Shown piece after piece: positions 16,038 through 27,885 of a stretch of 64,000 bases of DNA. The first letter of the stretch is position 1. Each line of letters opens with the position of its first letter. The DNA is from Microbispora catharanthi (GTDB lineage: Bacteria > Actinomycetota > Actinomycetes > Streptosporangiales > Streptosporangiaceae). The translations under genes and the position numbers were made by a program. The notes beneath the pieces were generated by a model. It was not told where the DNA came from and did no database searches. It saw nothing but the letters and a program-made list of their open reading frames with translations. The stretch is from positions 186,001 through 250,000 of the forward strand of contig NZ_VDMA02000015.1 in NCBI RefSeq assembly GCF_006334915.2, written 5' to 3'.

Positions 16038-17531
16038 TCACACCCGGGCGTAGGCGAAGCTCGGCGCACGGCTCGGCCCGCGCCGCAGGTAGGTCCACCA
16101 GGTGAGCCCGGCGAGCAGCACATAGGAACCGACGAAGATCCACAGGGCGGGCAGCGACCACCCCGCGTGCTCCTGGGCGACGCGGGCCGCGGCGGCGCCG
16201 GTCATGCCCTTCATCGCGCTCGCCGCGTCGAGGCTCGCCAGGCGGAACACCTGCTGGATCAGGAACCCGCCGAACGCGCCGATCGCCCCGGCGATGCCGA
16301 TCACGGCCGCGGCCCTGCGCTTGTAGTCCGTCGCGGTCAGCGCCGGGTCGAGGCCGCGTTTGGCCGCCTCCCTGCGCCCCAGCTCGCCGAAGATCACCGG
16401 AATCATCCGGTACGTCGAGCCGTTGCCCACGCCGGAGCAGGCGAAGACGACCAGGTAGGCGCAGAAGAACAGGCCGAAGTCGTGGCGGATCACCCCGGCC
16501 GCCGCCGCGACGGTGGCCACGACCATCCCGGCGAAGACGGTCAGCGTGACCCGGGCCCCGCCGTACCGGTCGGACAGCCTGCCTCCGAGCGGCCGGGCGA
16601 CCGACCCGGCCAGCGCCCCCACGAAGCCGAGCCCGGCGAGGTAGTCGCGCACGAACGGATGCTGGGCGAGGAACTCGGGGAACGTCGTCCTGGTCACCAG
16701 CGGCAGCGCGAAGGAGAACCCGATGAACGAGCCGAACGTGCCGACGTAGAGCAGCGACACGATCCAGGTCTGCCCGTGCCGCAGCGCCGCCGCGTACGAC
16801 CGGGGGTCGGCCTTGGCCTCGGCCAAGCTGTCCATGAACAGCCAGGCGCCGAACCCGGCCACCACGATGAAGGGCATCCAGACCAGGCCGGCGTACGCGA
16901 GGTGGACCCGCGTGCCCGTCGCCGCCACGGGCACGCCGGCGACGACCACCAGCGGCACCAGGAGCTGGACGACCGCGACGCCGAGGTTGCCGCCGGCCGC
17001 GTTGAGGCCGAGCGCGAAGCCCTTGCGCCGCTCGGGATAGAAGAACGAGATGTTGGCCATGGAGGAGGAGAAGTTGCCGCCGCCGACGCCGGCCACGGCG
17101 GCGCAGGCGAGCAGGACCCAGAACCTCGTGTCGTGGTCCTGCGCGGCCAGCCAGCCGCTCGGCACGACGAACGCCAGCAGCGACGACGGGACCAGCAGCA
17201 GTGCCGCCGAGATCGTCGTCCACACCCGGCCGCCGAAGCGCGGCACCGCGAACGTGTACGGGATCCGGATCGCCGCGCCCACCAGGTTGGGCGCGGAGAC
17301 GAGCCAGAACGACTCCGACACGCTCATCGGCAGCCCGGCGGCGGGCAGGCTCAGCACCACCACCGACCACAGCACCCAGATCGCGAAGCCCAGGTGCTCG
17401 GTGAAGACCGAGAGGATCAGGTTGCGCCGGGCCACCCGGCGGCCGGTGGTCTCCCAGAACTCCTCGTCCTCCGGGTTCCAGTGCTCGATCCATCCGCGGC
17501 CGCGCCGGGCGGCCGCCCTCGTTCCGCTCAT
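16038..17531 (-). CDS. narK: NarK/NasA-type nitrate/nitrite transporter (MFS)
   Basis: A 497-residue MFS nitrate/nitrite porter. The N-terminal segment WNPEDEEFWETTGRRVARRNLILSVFTEHLGFAIWVLWS is typical of actinobacterial NarK. The nitrate signatures are also seen: GVGGGNFSSSMANISFFYPERRKG in helix 5, and GVGNGSTYRMIPVIF in the second half. The start ATG at 17531 follows GAGGAG. It is 35 bp downstream of the flavoprotein gene and last in the DAHP synthase-nitrate reductase run. The role is nitrate uptake and/or nitrite extrusion. Confidence 0.92.
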   Translation of the reverse strand: MSGTRAAARRGRGWIEHWNPEDEEFWETTGRRVARRNLILSVFTEHLGFAIWVLWSVVVLSLPAAGLPMSVSESFWLVSAPNLVGAAIRIPYTFAVPRFGGRVWTTISAALLLVPSSLLAFVVPSGWLAAQDHDTRFWVLLACAAVAGVGGGNFSSSMANISFFYPERRKGFALGLNAAGGNLGVAVVQLLVPLVVVAGVPVAATGTRVHLAYAGLVWMPFIVVAGFGAWLFMDSLAEAKADPRSYAAALRHGQTWIVSLLYVGTFGSFIGFSFALPLVTRTTFPEFLAQHPFVRDYLAGLGFVGALAGSVARPLGGRLSDRYGGARVTLTVFAGMVVATVAAAAGVIRHDFGLFFCAYLVVFACSGVGNGSTYRMIPVIFGELGRREAAKRGLDPALTATDYKRRAAAVIGIAGAIGAFGGFLIQQVFRLASLDAASAMKGMTGAAAARVAQEHAGWSLPALWIFVGSYVLLAGLTWWTYLRRGPSRAPSFAYARV

Positions 17532-17566
17532 GGGCAACTCCTCGTCAGCGTGGTCGGGTCGGGGTC

Positions 17567-19048
17567 TCAGGACTGGGCATGCGCGGTCCCCGCGGCTTCG
17601 GCCTTCTCCGATTGGGCGAGCCAGCGGGCGATGCCGCACACCGTGTCGGTGCAGGTGCCGCAGCCCGTGGTCGCCCGGGTCGCCGAGGCGAGGGCGGTCA
17701 GGTCGCGGGCTCCGGACCGCCACGCGGCGACCAGCTCGTCCTTGCTGACCGCGTTGCAGCGGCACACCACGCTCGCTCCGGGCAGCCCCGCCGCGTTCCC
17801 GCCGCCGGGGGCCGCGCCCTCGCCGTACGGCATGGCCCGGCCGAGCAGCAGCGCGAGCCGGTCGGGAGGCACGGGCAGGCCGCGGTCGTAGAACTGGGTG
17901 ATCGCGGCGGCGGCGTCGGGCACGCCGAGCGCGATGGCCCCCGCGACCCGCTCGTCGCGGACGACGAGCTTGGCGTAGCGGCCCCGGGCCGGCTCGCTCA
18001 GCCACAGCACCTCGGCGCGCGGGTCGTCCGGCGCGGCGTGCACGTCGCCGAGCGCGGCCAGGTCCACCCCGCTCGCCTTGAGCCGGGTCACCACCTTCGT
18101 GCCGCGGTAGGGCGACCGCGTGCCGGTGAGCAGCGCGGCCAGCGCGGCGGCCTGCTCCCAGGCGGGCTGCACCAGTCCGGGGACCGTGCCGGGATGCCGG
18201 GCGCAGTCGCCGATCGCGTGGATCCACGGGTCGCTCGTGCGCAGGTCGTCGTCCACCAGCACGCCGCCCTCGACGTCGAGCCCGGCCGCCCACGCCTGGG
18301 CGGTCTGCGGGCGCACCCCCGCCGCCACGACGACGAGGTCGGCCTCGACCAGCCGGCCGTCGTCCAGCTTCAGCCCGTCGCCGGGCAGGTAGCGGGCCGC
18401 CCGCGAGTTCAGCAGCACCCGCACGCCGAGGCCGCGCAGGACCTGGGCGAGCACCTGGCCCGCGCCGTCGTCGAGCTGGCGCTCCATCAGGTGGCCTCTC
18501 GGATGGACGACGGTGACCTCGTTGCCGCGCGCCGCCAGGCCCCTGGCCGCCTCCAGCCCGAGCAGGCCGCCGCCGAGCACGGCCACCCGCACGCCGCCGC
18601 GCGCTCCTGCCGCGATCGCGGCGCAGTCGTCCAGCGTGCGGAACGTCGTCACGCCGGGGGCGAGCTCGCCGTCGTCGCCGATCAGCCCCTCGACGGGCGG
18701 CACCCACGCGCGGGCGCCGGTGGCCAGCACGAGCACGTCGTAGCCGATCAGCGTGCCGTCGTCGAGCGTGACGCGGCGCCCGTCGCGGTCGATCGAGACG
18801 ACCTCGCGGCCCCGCCACACCTCCACGCCGTGCGCGACGGCCCAGCCCTCCTCCTGCAGCCGCACCGACTCGGCGGACATCGCGCCGGCCAGCACGTTGG
18901 ACAGCAGGACCCGGTTGTACGGCGGGTGCGGCTCGTCCCCGATCGCGACGATCGCGACGCGCTCTCCCGCCGGGTCCCGGCGGCGGATCTCCTCCGCCAG
19001 CCGGGCGCCGGCCATGCCGTAGCCGGCGATCACGACCCTGGTTTTCAC
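17567..19048 (-). CDS. FAD-dependent electron-transfer subunit of assimilatory nitrate reductase (NasB-like), with BFD [2Fe-2S] domain
   Basis: A 493-residue NAD(P)H:acceptor oxidoreductase. FAD-binding GYGMAGARLAEE lies at the N-terminus and NAD-binding AVLGGGLLGLEAARGLA in the middle, followed by the ATG-box VVVAAGVRPQ and the FAD GDCA motif AIGDCARHPG. A C-terminal BFD-like [2Fe-2S] domain has CRC and CGTC plus a final Cys (TGCGTCTDTVC). It resembles the N-terminal half of NirB but lacks the sirohaem/4Fe-4S nitrite-reductase half, so it probably passes electrons to the nitrate reductase. Its GTG start at 19048 overlaps the nitrate reductase stop by 4 bp. Confidence 0.88.
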   Translation of the reverse strand: MKTRVVIAGYGMAGARLAEEIRRRDPAGERVAIVAIGDEPHPPYNRVLLSNVLAGAMSAESVRLQEEGWAVAHGVEVWRGREVVSIDRDGRRVTLDDGTLIGYDVLVLATGARAWVPPVEGLIGDDGELAPGVTTFRTLDDCAAIAAGARGGVRVAVLGGGLLGLEAARGLAARGNEVTVVHPRGHLMERQLDDGAGQVLAQVLRGLGVRVLLNSRAARYLPGDGLKLDDGRLVEADLVVVAAGVRPQTAQAWAAGLDVEGGVLVDDDLRTSDPWIHAIGDCARHPGTVPGLVQPAWEQAAALAALLTGTRSPYRGTKVVTRLKASGVDLAALGDVHAAPDDPRAEVLWLSEPARGRYAKLVVRDERVAGAIALGVPDAAAAITQFYDRGLPVPPDRLALLLGRAMPYGEGAAPGGGNAAGLPGASVVCRCNAVSKDELVAAWRSGARDLTALASATRATTGCGTCTDTVCGIARWLAQSEKAEAAGTAHAQS

Positions 19049-21174
19049 TGCGCCTCCCGTTCCCCCGCCGGCGACAGCCGTACGGCGCAGACCTTGAATT
19101 CGGGCATCCGGCTGACGGGATCGAGCGCCGGATTCGTCACGAGGTTGGCGCGCTGGGCGCCCGGGAAGTGGAACGGCAGGAAGACCACGTCGGGCCGCAT
19201 CGACGGCACGCAGCGCACCGTCGCGAGGACCCGTCCGCGCCTGCCGACGACCGCCGCCGCCGCGCCGTGGCGCAGCCCGGCCCGGTGGGCGGTGTCCGGG
19301 TGCACCTCGACGTACACCTCGGGCACGGCCGCGCGCAGTTCCTCCACCCGGCGGGTCTGCGCGCCCGACTGGTAGTGCTGGAGCACCCGCCCGGTGATCG
19401 CGTAGAGGGGGAACTCCTCGTCCGGCGGCTCGGCCGGCCCTTTGTGGTCCACGGCCGCGAACCTGGCCCGCCCGTCGGGATGGGCGAACCGGTCCAGGAA
19501 CAGCCGCGGCGTCCCCTGATGCCCCGGCGTTCGCGGCACCGGCCAGTGGAGTCGTTCCCCGGCCCGCAGCCGGTCCAAGGTCACGCCCGAGTAGTCGGCG
19601 GGGCCGCCCTCCGACGCGGCCCGCAGCTCGGTGAAGACCGTCTCGGGGTCGGTGGGGAAGCGCTCGGGCGGCTGCCCGAGCCGTACGGCCAGGTCGTGCA
19701 GGACCTCCAGGTCGGTGCGCACCCCGGGCGGCGGGGCCAGCGCGCGGCGGCGCAGCAGCACACGTCCTTCGAGGTTGGTCAGCGTGCCGTCCTCCTCGGC
19801 CCACTGGGTGATCGGCAGCACCACGTCGGCGGCCCTGGCGGTCTCCGACAGCACGATGTCGGCGACCACGAGAAGGTCGAGCGCGGCCAGCCGGTCGGCC
19901 ACCCGGGCCGAATGCGGCGCCGACACGACCGGGTTGCTGCCGAAGACCAGCAGCGCGGACGGGCCGCCGGCGGTGCCGAGCGCGTCGAGCAGTTCGAACG
20001 CCGACCGTCCCGGGCCGGGCAGCGCGGACGGCTCGACCCCCCACACCCGTGCCACGTGCGCACGGGCCGCCGGGTCGTCGATCCGCCGGTAGCCGGGCAG
20101 CTGGTCGGCCTTCTGCCCGTGCTCGCGCCCGCCCTGCCCGTTGCCCTGGCCGGTCAGGCAGCCCCAGCCCGAGCCCAGGCGGCCGGGCAGGCCCAGCGCG
20201 AGCGCCAGGTTGATCCAGGCCCCGACCGTGTCCACGCCGGTGGCGTGCTGCTCCGTCCCCCGGGCGGTCAGCACGTAGGCGCTCGCGGCCTCGGCCAGGA
20301 TCGCGGCGGCCCTGCGCTGGTCGGCGGCGGCGACGCCGGTCACCCGCTCCACCCGCTCGGGCCACCAGGCGGCGGCCACCCGCCAGGCCTCCTCGAAGCC
20401 CGTCGTCCGGCCGGCGACGTACGCCTGGTCGAGACGGCCGTCGGCCACGGCGGCGTGGAGGATGCCGAGCGCCAGCGCGAGATCGGTGCCCGGGGCCGGC
20501 GCGAGGTGCAGCGCAGCACGCTCGGCCGTGGGGGTGCGCCGGGGATCGACCACGATCAGCCCCCCGGCGTCCATGGCGCGGCGCAGATGGGACAGGAACG
20601 GCGGCATCGTCTCGGCCGGGTTCGCCCCGGCGAGCAGCACCGCGTCCGCGCCCTCCAGGTCGGCCAGGGGGAACGGCAGCCCCCGGTCGAGGCCGAAGGC
20701 GCGGTGCGCCGCGGCCGCCGCAGACGACATGCAGAACCTGCCGTTGTAGTCCACCTGGGAGGTGCCGAGCGCCACCCGGGCGAACTTGCCGAGCAGATAC
20801 GCCTTCTCGTTGGTGAGCCCGCCGCCGCCGAAGACCGCGACGGCGTCCGGCCCGCGCTCCGCGGCGATCTCCTTGATCCTGCGGGCGACCAGGCCGAGGG
20901 CCTCGTCCCAGCTCGCCGGGCGCAGGGTCCCGCCGTCCCGGACGAGCGGTGTGGTGAGCCGGGCCGGCGAGCCGAGCAGGGCCGCGGCGGTCCAGCCCTT
21001 CTGGCACAGTCCGCCCGCGGACGGGTCGCGGGGCCGCACCCGCACCGAGGCGCGGCCCGCCGGGCTGAGGGTCATGCCGCACTGCAAGGCGCAGTACGGG
21101 CAGTGAGTGTCGACGGCGGTGCCGTCGGCACCGACAGCGGCGTCCGCCGGGCGCGTGCTCGTCGCCGCGCGCAT
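19045..21174 (-). CDS. nasA: Assimilatory nitrate reductase catalytic subunit (Mo-bisMGD)
   Basis: A 709-residue molybdopterin oxidoreductase. The N-terminal 4Fe-4S motif is THCPYCALQCGM with the fourth Cys in GGLCQKGW. Mo-bisMGD blocks include YNGRFCMSSAAAAAHRAFG and GCLTGQGNGQGGREHGQK, and the C-terminal domain has GRVLQHYQSGAQTRR. Length and motifs fit NasA/NarB-type cytoplasmic nitrate reductase (nitrate to nitrite). The ATG at 21174 follows GGAGGTGG. Only 43 bp separate it from the DAHP synthase stop upstream, so it is probably on the same transcript as the aminoshikimate-type genes, an odd placement. No nitrite reductase is nearby. Confidence 0.92.
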   Translation of the reverse strand: MRAATSTRPADAAVGADGTAVDTHCPYCALQCGMTLSPAGRASVRVRPRDPSAGGLCQKGWTAAALLGSPARLTTPLVRDGGTLRPASWDEALGLVARRIKEIAAERGPDAVAVFGGGGLTNEKAYLLGKFARVALGTSQVDYNGRFCMSSAAAAAHRAFGLDRGLPFPLADLEGADAVLLAGANPAETMPPFLSHLRRAMDAGGLIVVDPRRTPTAERAALHLAPAPGTDLALALGILHAAVADGRLDQAYVAGRTTGFEEAWRVAAAWWPERVERVTGVAAADQRRAAAILAEAASAYVLTARGTEQHATGVDTVGAWINLALALGLPGRLGSGWGCLTGQGNGQGGREHGQKADQLPGYRRIDDPAARAHVARVWGVEPSALPGPGRSAFELLDALGTAGGPSALLVFGSNPVVSAPHSARVADRLAALDLLVVADIVLSETARAADVVLPITQWAEEDGTLTNLEGRVLLRRRALAPPPGVRTDLEVLHDLAVRLGQPPERFPTDPETVFTELRAASEGGPADYSGVTLDRLRAGERLHWPVPRTPGHQGTPRLFLDRFAHPDGRARFAAVDHKGPAEPPDEEFPLYAITGRVLQHYQSGAQTRRVEELRAAVPEVYVEVHPDTAHRAGLRHGAAAAVVGRRGRVLATVRCVPSMRPDVVFLPFHFPGAQRANLVTNPALDPVSRMPEFKVCAVRLSPAGEREAQ

Positions 21175-21217
21175 CGCTCCACCTCCTCGACCGGCACTCG
21201 TACGCAGCCGGGCCGGG

Positions 21218-22300
21218 CTAGACGACGTCGGGGGTGAGGGCGTCGTGGATCTCGGAGTAGTCGGCGGCCGGGGCCGGGGCCAGCCGGCGGCCGACGCCGA
21301 GCGAGAGCATCTCCAGCCGGCTCATCAGCCGGGCGAAGTCCTCGGGGAGCAGCGCCTGCTTGCCGTCGCACAGCGCCTGCTCGGGCTGGACGTGCACGTC
21401 GATCAGCAGGGCGTCCGCGCCCGCCGCCACGGCGGCCAGCGTGAGCGGCTCGATGAGCTCGGGGATGCCGAGGGAGTGGCTGGGGTCGACCATCACCGGC
21501 AGGTGGGTGCGCCGCTTGAGCAGCGCCACCGCCGACAGGTCGAGCGTGAAGCGGGTGGCCCCCTCGAACGTCCTGATCCCCCGCTCGCACAGCACGAGCT
21601 GGTCGTTGCCCTCGGCGAGGATGTACTCGGCGGCGGTGAGCAGCTCGTCGACCGTGCAGCCGAAGCCGCGCTTGAGCACGGCCGGCATGCCGCTGCGGCC
21701 CACCTCGGTCAGCAGCTCGAAGTTCTGCATGTTGCGGGTGCCGATCTGGAAGCCGTCGACCACCTCGGCCATCCGGTCGACGTGCCGGGGGTCGACCACC
21801 TCGGTGAGGATCGGCAGGCCGGTCTCCTCCCGGGCCTGCGCCAGCAGGTCCAGGCCCGCCCACTTGAGGCCCTGGAAGGAGTACGGCGTGGTGCGCGGCT
21901 TGAACGCGCCGCCGCGCAGGCCGACCGCGCCGTGCCGGGCGACGGCCCTGGCCGTGGACATCATCTGCCCGGGGTTCTCGACCGCGCAGGGTCCGGCGAA
22001 GACGGCGATGTCCCCGTCCCCGACCACGGCGGAGCCGATGGTCACGGCCGTGCCCGAGGGGAACAGCTCGCGCCGGCCGAGCCGGAAGCCGCCGCTCGCC
22101 CGTGCCGTCTGCCGGGGCCGGGGCAGGTCGGCCGGGAGGGGCAGCAGGGTGCCGGGCCCCTGGGCCACCATCACGTCCGCCCCGCCCAGCCGGTACGTCG
22201 TGACCGTGGTGCCGGTGGAGTCGAAGTGCTGGGCCCACCCTTCGATGCCGGACGGGTCGATCGTCGAGTCGAACACCAGCAACAGCTCGGCGTCAGTCAT
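21218..22300 (-). CDS. DAHP synthase, type I beta (AroG/AroF, KDO8P-synthase-like)
   Basis: A 360-residue 3-deoxy-D-arabino-heptulosonate 7-phosphate synthase, the first step of the shikimate route. Catalytic-fold motifs include FAGPCAVENPGQM, RGGAFKPRTTPYSFQGLK, GTRNMQNFELL, LCERGIRTFEG and VDPSHSLG. An N-terminal ~95-residue extension precedes the barrel and may be a ferredoxin-like regulatory domain. The start ATG at 22300 follows GGAG, preferred to the upstream codon at 22315. Position between the AMP ligase and nitrate reductase, downstream of papA-C, shows it is the dedicated supply enzyme for the aminochorismate branch. Confidence 0.93.
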   Translation of the reverse strand: MTDAELLLVFDSTIDPSGIEGWAQHFDSTGTTVTTYRLGGADVMVAQGPGTLLPLPADLPRPRQTARASGGFRLGRRELFPSGTAVTIGSAVVGDGDIAVFAGPCAVENPGQMMSTARAVARHGAVGLRGGAFKPRTTPYSFQGLKWAGLDLLAQAREETGLPILTEVVDPRHVDRMAEVVDGFQIGTRNMQNFELLTEVGRSGMPAVLKRGFGCTVDELLTAAEYILAEGNDQLVLCERGIRTFEGATRFTLDLSAVALLKRRTHLPVMVDPSHSLGIPELIEPLTLAAVAAGADALLIDVHVQPEQALCDGKQALLPEDFARLMSRLEMLSLGVGRRLAPAPAADYSEIHDALTPDVV

Positions 22301-22480
22301 GGGAATTCTCCACATCCGTGTGGTCGGGTCTTCGTGGCGTCGGGGCGGCAGTGTCGTCTGCGTGTGCGCCGCCGGGCCGGGCCTGGGGGGGAACCTCCGG
22401 CCCGGCGGCGCGGATCGGGTGCGGATCGCCGTTGATCCGCGTGCGGATCGCGGGATTCTGGGGGCGTCGGCCGGGCGGGA

Positions 22481-24172
22481 TCAGACGAAGACGTCGGTGA
22501 GGATCGTGCCGAGCTGCCTGCCGCTGTTCTCCCGGATGTAGGTGGACAGCGAGCTGTACTTCTCCCGCAGCCGGCGCTTGAGGACCTTGCCGGTGACGCC
22601 GACCGGGAAGTCCTCCTCGTTGCGCGCGACCTCCAGCATGGTCAGCTCGGGGTGACCGGCGGCCTTCAGCTTCTCGTTCGCCTCGTTGAGCAGCTTCTGC
22701 GCGTCCGGCCTGGCGGCGCTGGACGTCACGACCGCCACCGGCACCGTGCGGCCGCGGTGGATGCCCGCCACCACGGCGCAGTCGAGGACCTCGGGCAGGT
22801 CGTTGAGCAGCAGCTCCTCCATGAAGACCGAGTAGCCGGTGCCGGTCGGGGTCTCGATCGCGTCCACCGCCCGGTCGACCTGGAAGTAGTTGCCCGCCTC
22901 GTCGCGGTAGGCCATGTCGCCGGTCAGCCAGTAGCCCGACAGCTTGCTGCGGTAGGTGGTGTCGGAGTCGCTCCAGTATCCGGCGGTGATCGCCGGGCCC
23001 TTCGCGCCGAGCAGCCCGACCTCGTTGACGTCGGCGATCGTGCCGTCCCTGCGCAGCACGGCGACCTCGGCGACGCCGACCGGCTTGCCCACGCACCGGT
23101 CGTTGCGCTCGTCGGCCAGCGTGCGGACCTTCAGGAGCACGCCCCAGCCCAGCTCGGTGGTGCCGAGGCGGTCGAAGAACGCGGCCGGCGGCAGCGACGG
23201 GTCGCGCTTGGCCAGAATTCCCTTGATGTGCTTCTCGTGGACCGCGTCGCCGATGGAGATCCAGACGTTGACGGAGTCGATCGCCCCGGCCGGCAGGTCC
23301 GCGCCCGCCAGCTCGGCGTACGCGTGGCCGAAGGCCATGACGGTCGTCGGGCGGTACTTCTCGACGGCCTGGGCCAGCTCGGGGCCGCTGGTGTCGAACC
23401 AGGGCACGATGGGCGTGCCGCCCAGCACGGCGTACGTCGTGTAGGCGATGCAGCCGAGGTGCGACTGCGGCAGCGCGGTCATCATCACGGCGCCCGGCTG
23501 CTCGTGGTGGTCCACGAGGCGGAAGCGCGGCCCGGCCACGCACGAGCGGTGGGTCTGGATGACCGGCTTGGGCCGCCCGGTGGTGCCGGAGGAGTGCAGG
23601 ATCGAGACCGGGTCCTCGCCGACGTGGCGGAAGCGGGCCTCCTGCGGCAGCACGGCCGGCGGGGGCGCGGGCAGCTCCTCGGCCACCTGCGTCCACCGCA
23701 GGCCGGGCAGCAGGTGGAACTCCTCGCCGAGGATCTCCAGGTGGGCGAGGTCGGTGTACATGCCGACCGGGTTGGTCTGGCGGCACAGCTCGGTGGCGAT
23801 GTAGCGCGACGCCTTGCTGTTGACCAGCACCGCCACCGCGCCGATCTGGGACAGCGCGTAGAAGTGCAGGGAGTAGGCGAAGGAGTCCTCCAGGTAGATG
23901 GCCACGCGGTCGCGGGGCCGCACACCCTGGCGCAGGTACCACACCGACCAGCTCTGGGCCAGCTCGTCCAGATCGAGCAGGCTGAACTCGGTCTGCTGCT
24001 CACCCTTGGTGTTGGTGAGCGGCCGGCCCAGGTGGATGAACGGCAGCTCCGGGTGCGGGTTGGCTTCGATGGCCTTCGTCAGCAGGTTGCCGCCGCCGAG
24101 GTCCGGGTCCGCGGCGAACCTGGCGCGCTGCTCCGGAGTGAGGACGGTCTCGTGGGAGATGGAGATGGTCAT
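22481..24172 (-). CDS. AMP-forming acyl-CoA-ligase-like adenylating enzyme with atypical C-terminal core
   Basis: A 563-residue adenylating enzyme. The P-loop A3 motif ILHSSGTTGRPKP, the A5-type DRLGTTELGWG, TGDM and the C-terminal Lys motif PVGVTGKVLKR are intact, so adenylation is expected. The usual hinge block, GRxKDxIxxxGxxIxPxEIE, is strongly altered to DRAVDAIETPTGTGYSVFMEELL. Cluster enzymes of this fold can activate acids as CoA or carrier thioesters, or act as ATP-dependent diazotases (CreM and AvaA6 are known examples). The arylamine and nitrite context makes the latter worth considering, but sequence alone does not decide. Start ATG 24172 with GAAAGG was preferred over GTG 24181. 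Confidence 0.82.
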   Translation of the reverse strand: MTISISHETVLTPEQRARFAADPDLGGGNLLTKAIEANPHPELPFIHLGRPLTNTKGEQQTEFSLLDLDELAQSWSVWYLRQGVRPRDRVAIYLEDSFAYSLHFYALSQIGAVAVLVNSKASRYIATELCRQTNPVGMYTDLAHLEILGEEFHLLPGLRWTQVAEELPAPPPAVLPQEARFRHVGEDPVSILHSSGTTGRPKPVIQTHRSCVAGPRFRLVDHHEQPGAVMMTALPQSHLGCIAYTTYAVLGGTPIVPWFDTSGPELAQAVEKYRPTTVMAFGHAYAELAGADLPAGAIDSVNVWISIGDAVHEKHIKGILAKRDPSLPPAAFFDRLGTTELGWGVLLKVRTLADERNDRCVGKPVGVAEVAVLRRDGTIADVNEVGLLGAKGPAITAGYWSDSDTTYRSKLSGYWLTGDMAYRDEAGNYFQVDRAVDAIETPTGTGYSVFMEELLLNDLPEVLDCAVVAGIHRGRTVPVAVVTSSAARPDAQKLLNEANEKLKAAGHPELTMLEVARNEEDFPVGVTGKVLKRRLREKYSSLSTYIRENSGRQLGTILTDVFV

Positions 24173-24250
24173 CGATCTCACCTTTCAGTCGTGACGGGAG
24201 GTGAAGTGCTCGTGGTGGGGCTGGGCTCGTACGGGGGCAGGGGGTGCTCG

Positions 24251-24292
24251 TAGGGGCTCAGCTGTAGGGGCTCAGCTGTAGGGGCTCAGCTG
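24251..24292. repeat. Three exact 14-bp tandem repeats over the papC stop codon
   Basis: The unit TAGGGGCTCAGCTG occurs three times in a row and is followed by a degraded fourth copy. The papC stop (minus strand, 24286-24288) falls in the third copy. The unit length is not a multiple of three, so the duplication has changed only 3'-untranslated sequence and the last codons. It looks like replication slippage. Confidence 0.9.
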
Positions 24293-25233
24293 TAGGGGCG
24301 CAGTGCGCCGAACATCTCGGCGCAGGTGTCGCGGTAGAAGCCGAGGTCGGGGCCGAGGAGGTCGCGCAGCCCGCCCAGGGCCGCCGCGAACTCCGCCTCC
24401 CCGTCCGCCCGGCCGTCGAGGAGGCCGGCGAGTGTGCGTAGGCCTTCGGCGAGCGCCTCGCGGGCGGCGGCGGCCTGCGGGTTGGCCGACTGGACGTCCC
24501 AGTAGACCTCTGGCGTGCCCGAGGCGATCCGGGCCAGCAGTGCGAGCATCGTGGCGTGCGGCGGCGGGGCGACCGCGGCCAGTTCGGCGACGCCGACGCC
24601 GAGGCGGGCCAGGGCGAGCCCGAACGACAGCACCGCCGCGTGGGTGAGCGCCTGGGTCGCCGCGGCCAGCCGGTCGTGCTCGTGCGCGCCGAGCCGTACG
24701 GCACGGCCACCCCAGCTTTCGACCAGCCGCAGCAGCGCCCTCGTGCGGGGACCGTCGTGGATCACGACGGCGGCGACCGGCCGCCCCGCGAAGCCGAGCG
24801 ACGGGGCGAACATCGGGTTGAGACCGGCCGCCTCGACGTCCCCGGCGTGCGCCAGGATCTCGTCGGCGATCGGGCCCTTGACCGAGAGCGTGTCGGCGAG
24901 CAGCGCGCCCGGCCGCATCGCCGCGGCCACCTGCTTCACCGCCGCCAGCGCCACCTGCTCGGGCACCGCGAGCAGGACGAGGTCGGCCCGCCCGATCTCC
25001 TCGCGGAGATCGGGCCCCATGTCCGTGATGTCGCCGCGCAGGAACCTCGCCTCGCCGGACCCTGTCCTCTCGGCCGGCCCGCCGGGCAGTGCCTCCCCGG
25101 CGCCGGGGTCGACGACGAGCACCTCGGCGCCGGACCGCAGCAGGTGCTCGGCGAACAGGCCGCCCACGGCGCCCGCGCCGCCGACGACGACGCAGCGCCG
25201 CAGCAGGTCCGTCGTGTGGTCCCCGCGGATCAT
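24286..25233 (-). CDS. papC: 4-amino-4-deoxyprephenate dehydrogenase (PapC/CmlC-like)
   Basis: A 315-residue TyrA-family dehydrogenase, expected to oxidatively decarboxylate 4-amino-4-deoxyprephenate to 4-aminophenylpyruvate. The Rossmann motif [18 protein letters not shown] is at the N-terminus, followed by [14 protein letters not shown]. The block [17 protein letters not shown] replaces the HPM(F)GP of ordinary prephenate dehydrogenases with NPMFAP, as I recall for PapC/CmlC-type enzymes. The start ATG at 25233 lies 2 bp after the papA stop, so the two are translationally coupled. Confidence 0.88.
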   Translation of the reverse strand: MIRGDHTTDLLRRCVVVGGAGAVGGLFAEHLLRSGAEVLVVDPGAGEALPGGPAERTGSGEARFLRGDITDMGPDLREEIGRADLVLLAVPEQVALAAVKQVAAAMRPGALLADTLSVKGPIADEILAHAGDVEAAGLNPMFAPSLGFAGRPVAAVVIHDGPRTRALLRLVESWGGRAVRLGAHEHDRLAAATQALTHAAVLSFGLALARLGVGVAELAAVAPPPHATMLALLARIASGTPEVYWDVQSANPQAAAAREALAEGLRTLAGLLDGRADGEAEFAAALGGLRDLLGPDLGFYRDTCAEMFGALRPYS

Positions 25234-25235
25234 CG

Positions 25236-27675
<2,440 letters not shown>

Positions 27676-27885
27676 GTGAACAGCCCTCCAATCGGGGGTG
27701 CACGGGTGTTCCGGCCCTGTCGGGCTAATTCAGGATTCGATCCGGCGCACATTTCTCACAACCCCTAACAGCCCCACAGCACAGCCGGACAATCCGGGAT
27801 GACCTCGGACTTCTCGGTACCCCCGAGGCCACGTGGGCGAAGGGCGGCCGGCGACCCCGGTCCACCCCTATCGGGTAACGGCTCA

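Noticed and set aside
17567..19048. NirB nitrite reductase
   Set aside because: Only the FAD/NAD and BFD [2Fe-2S] parts are present in 493 residues; the sirohaem and 4Fe-4S half of NirB is missing.
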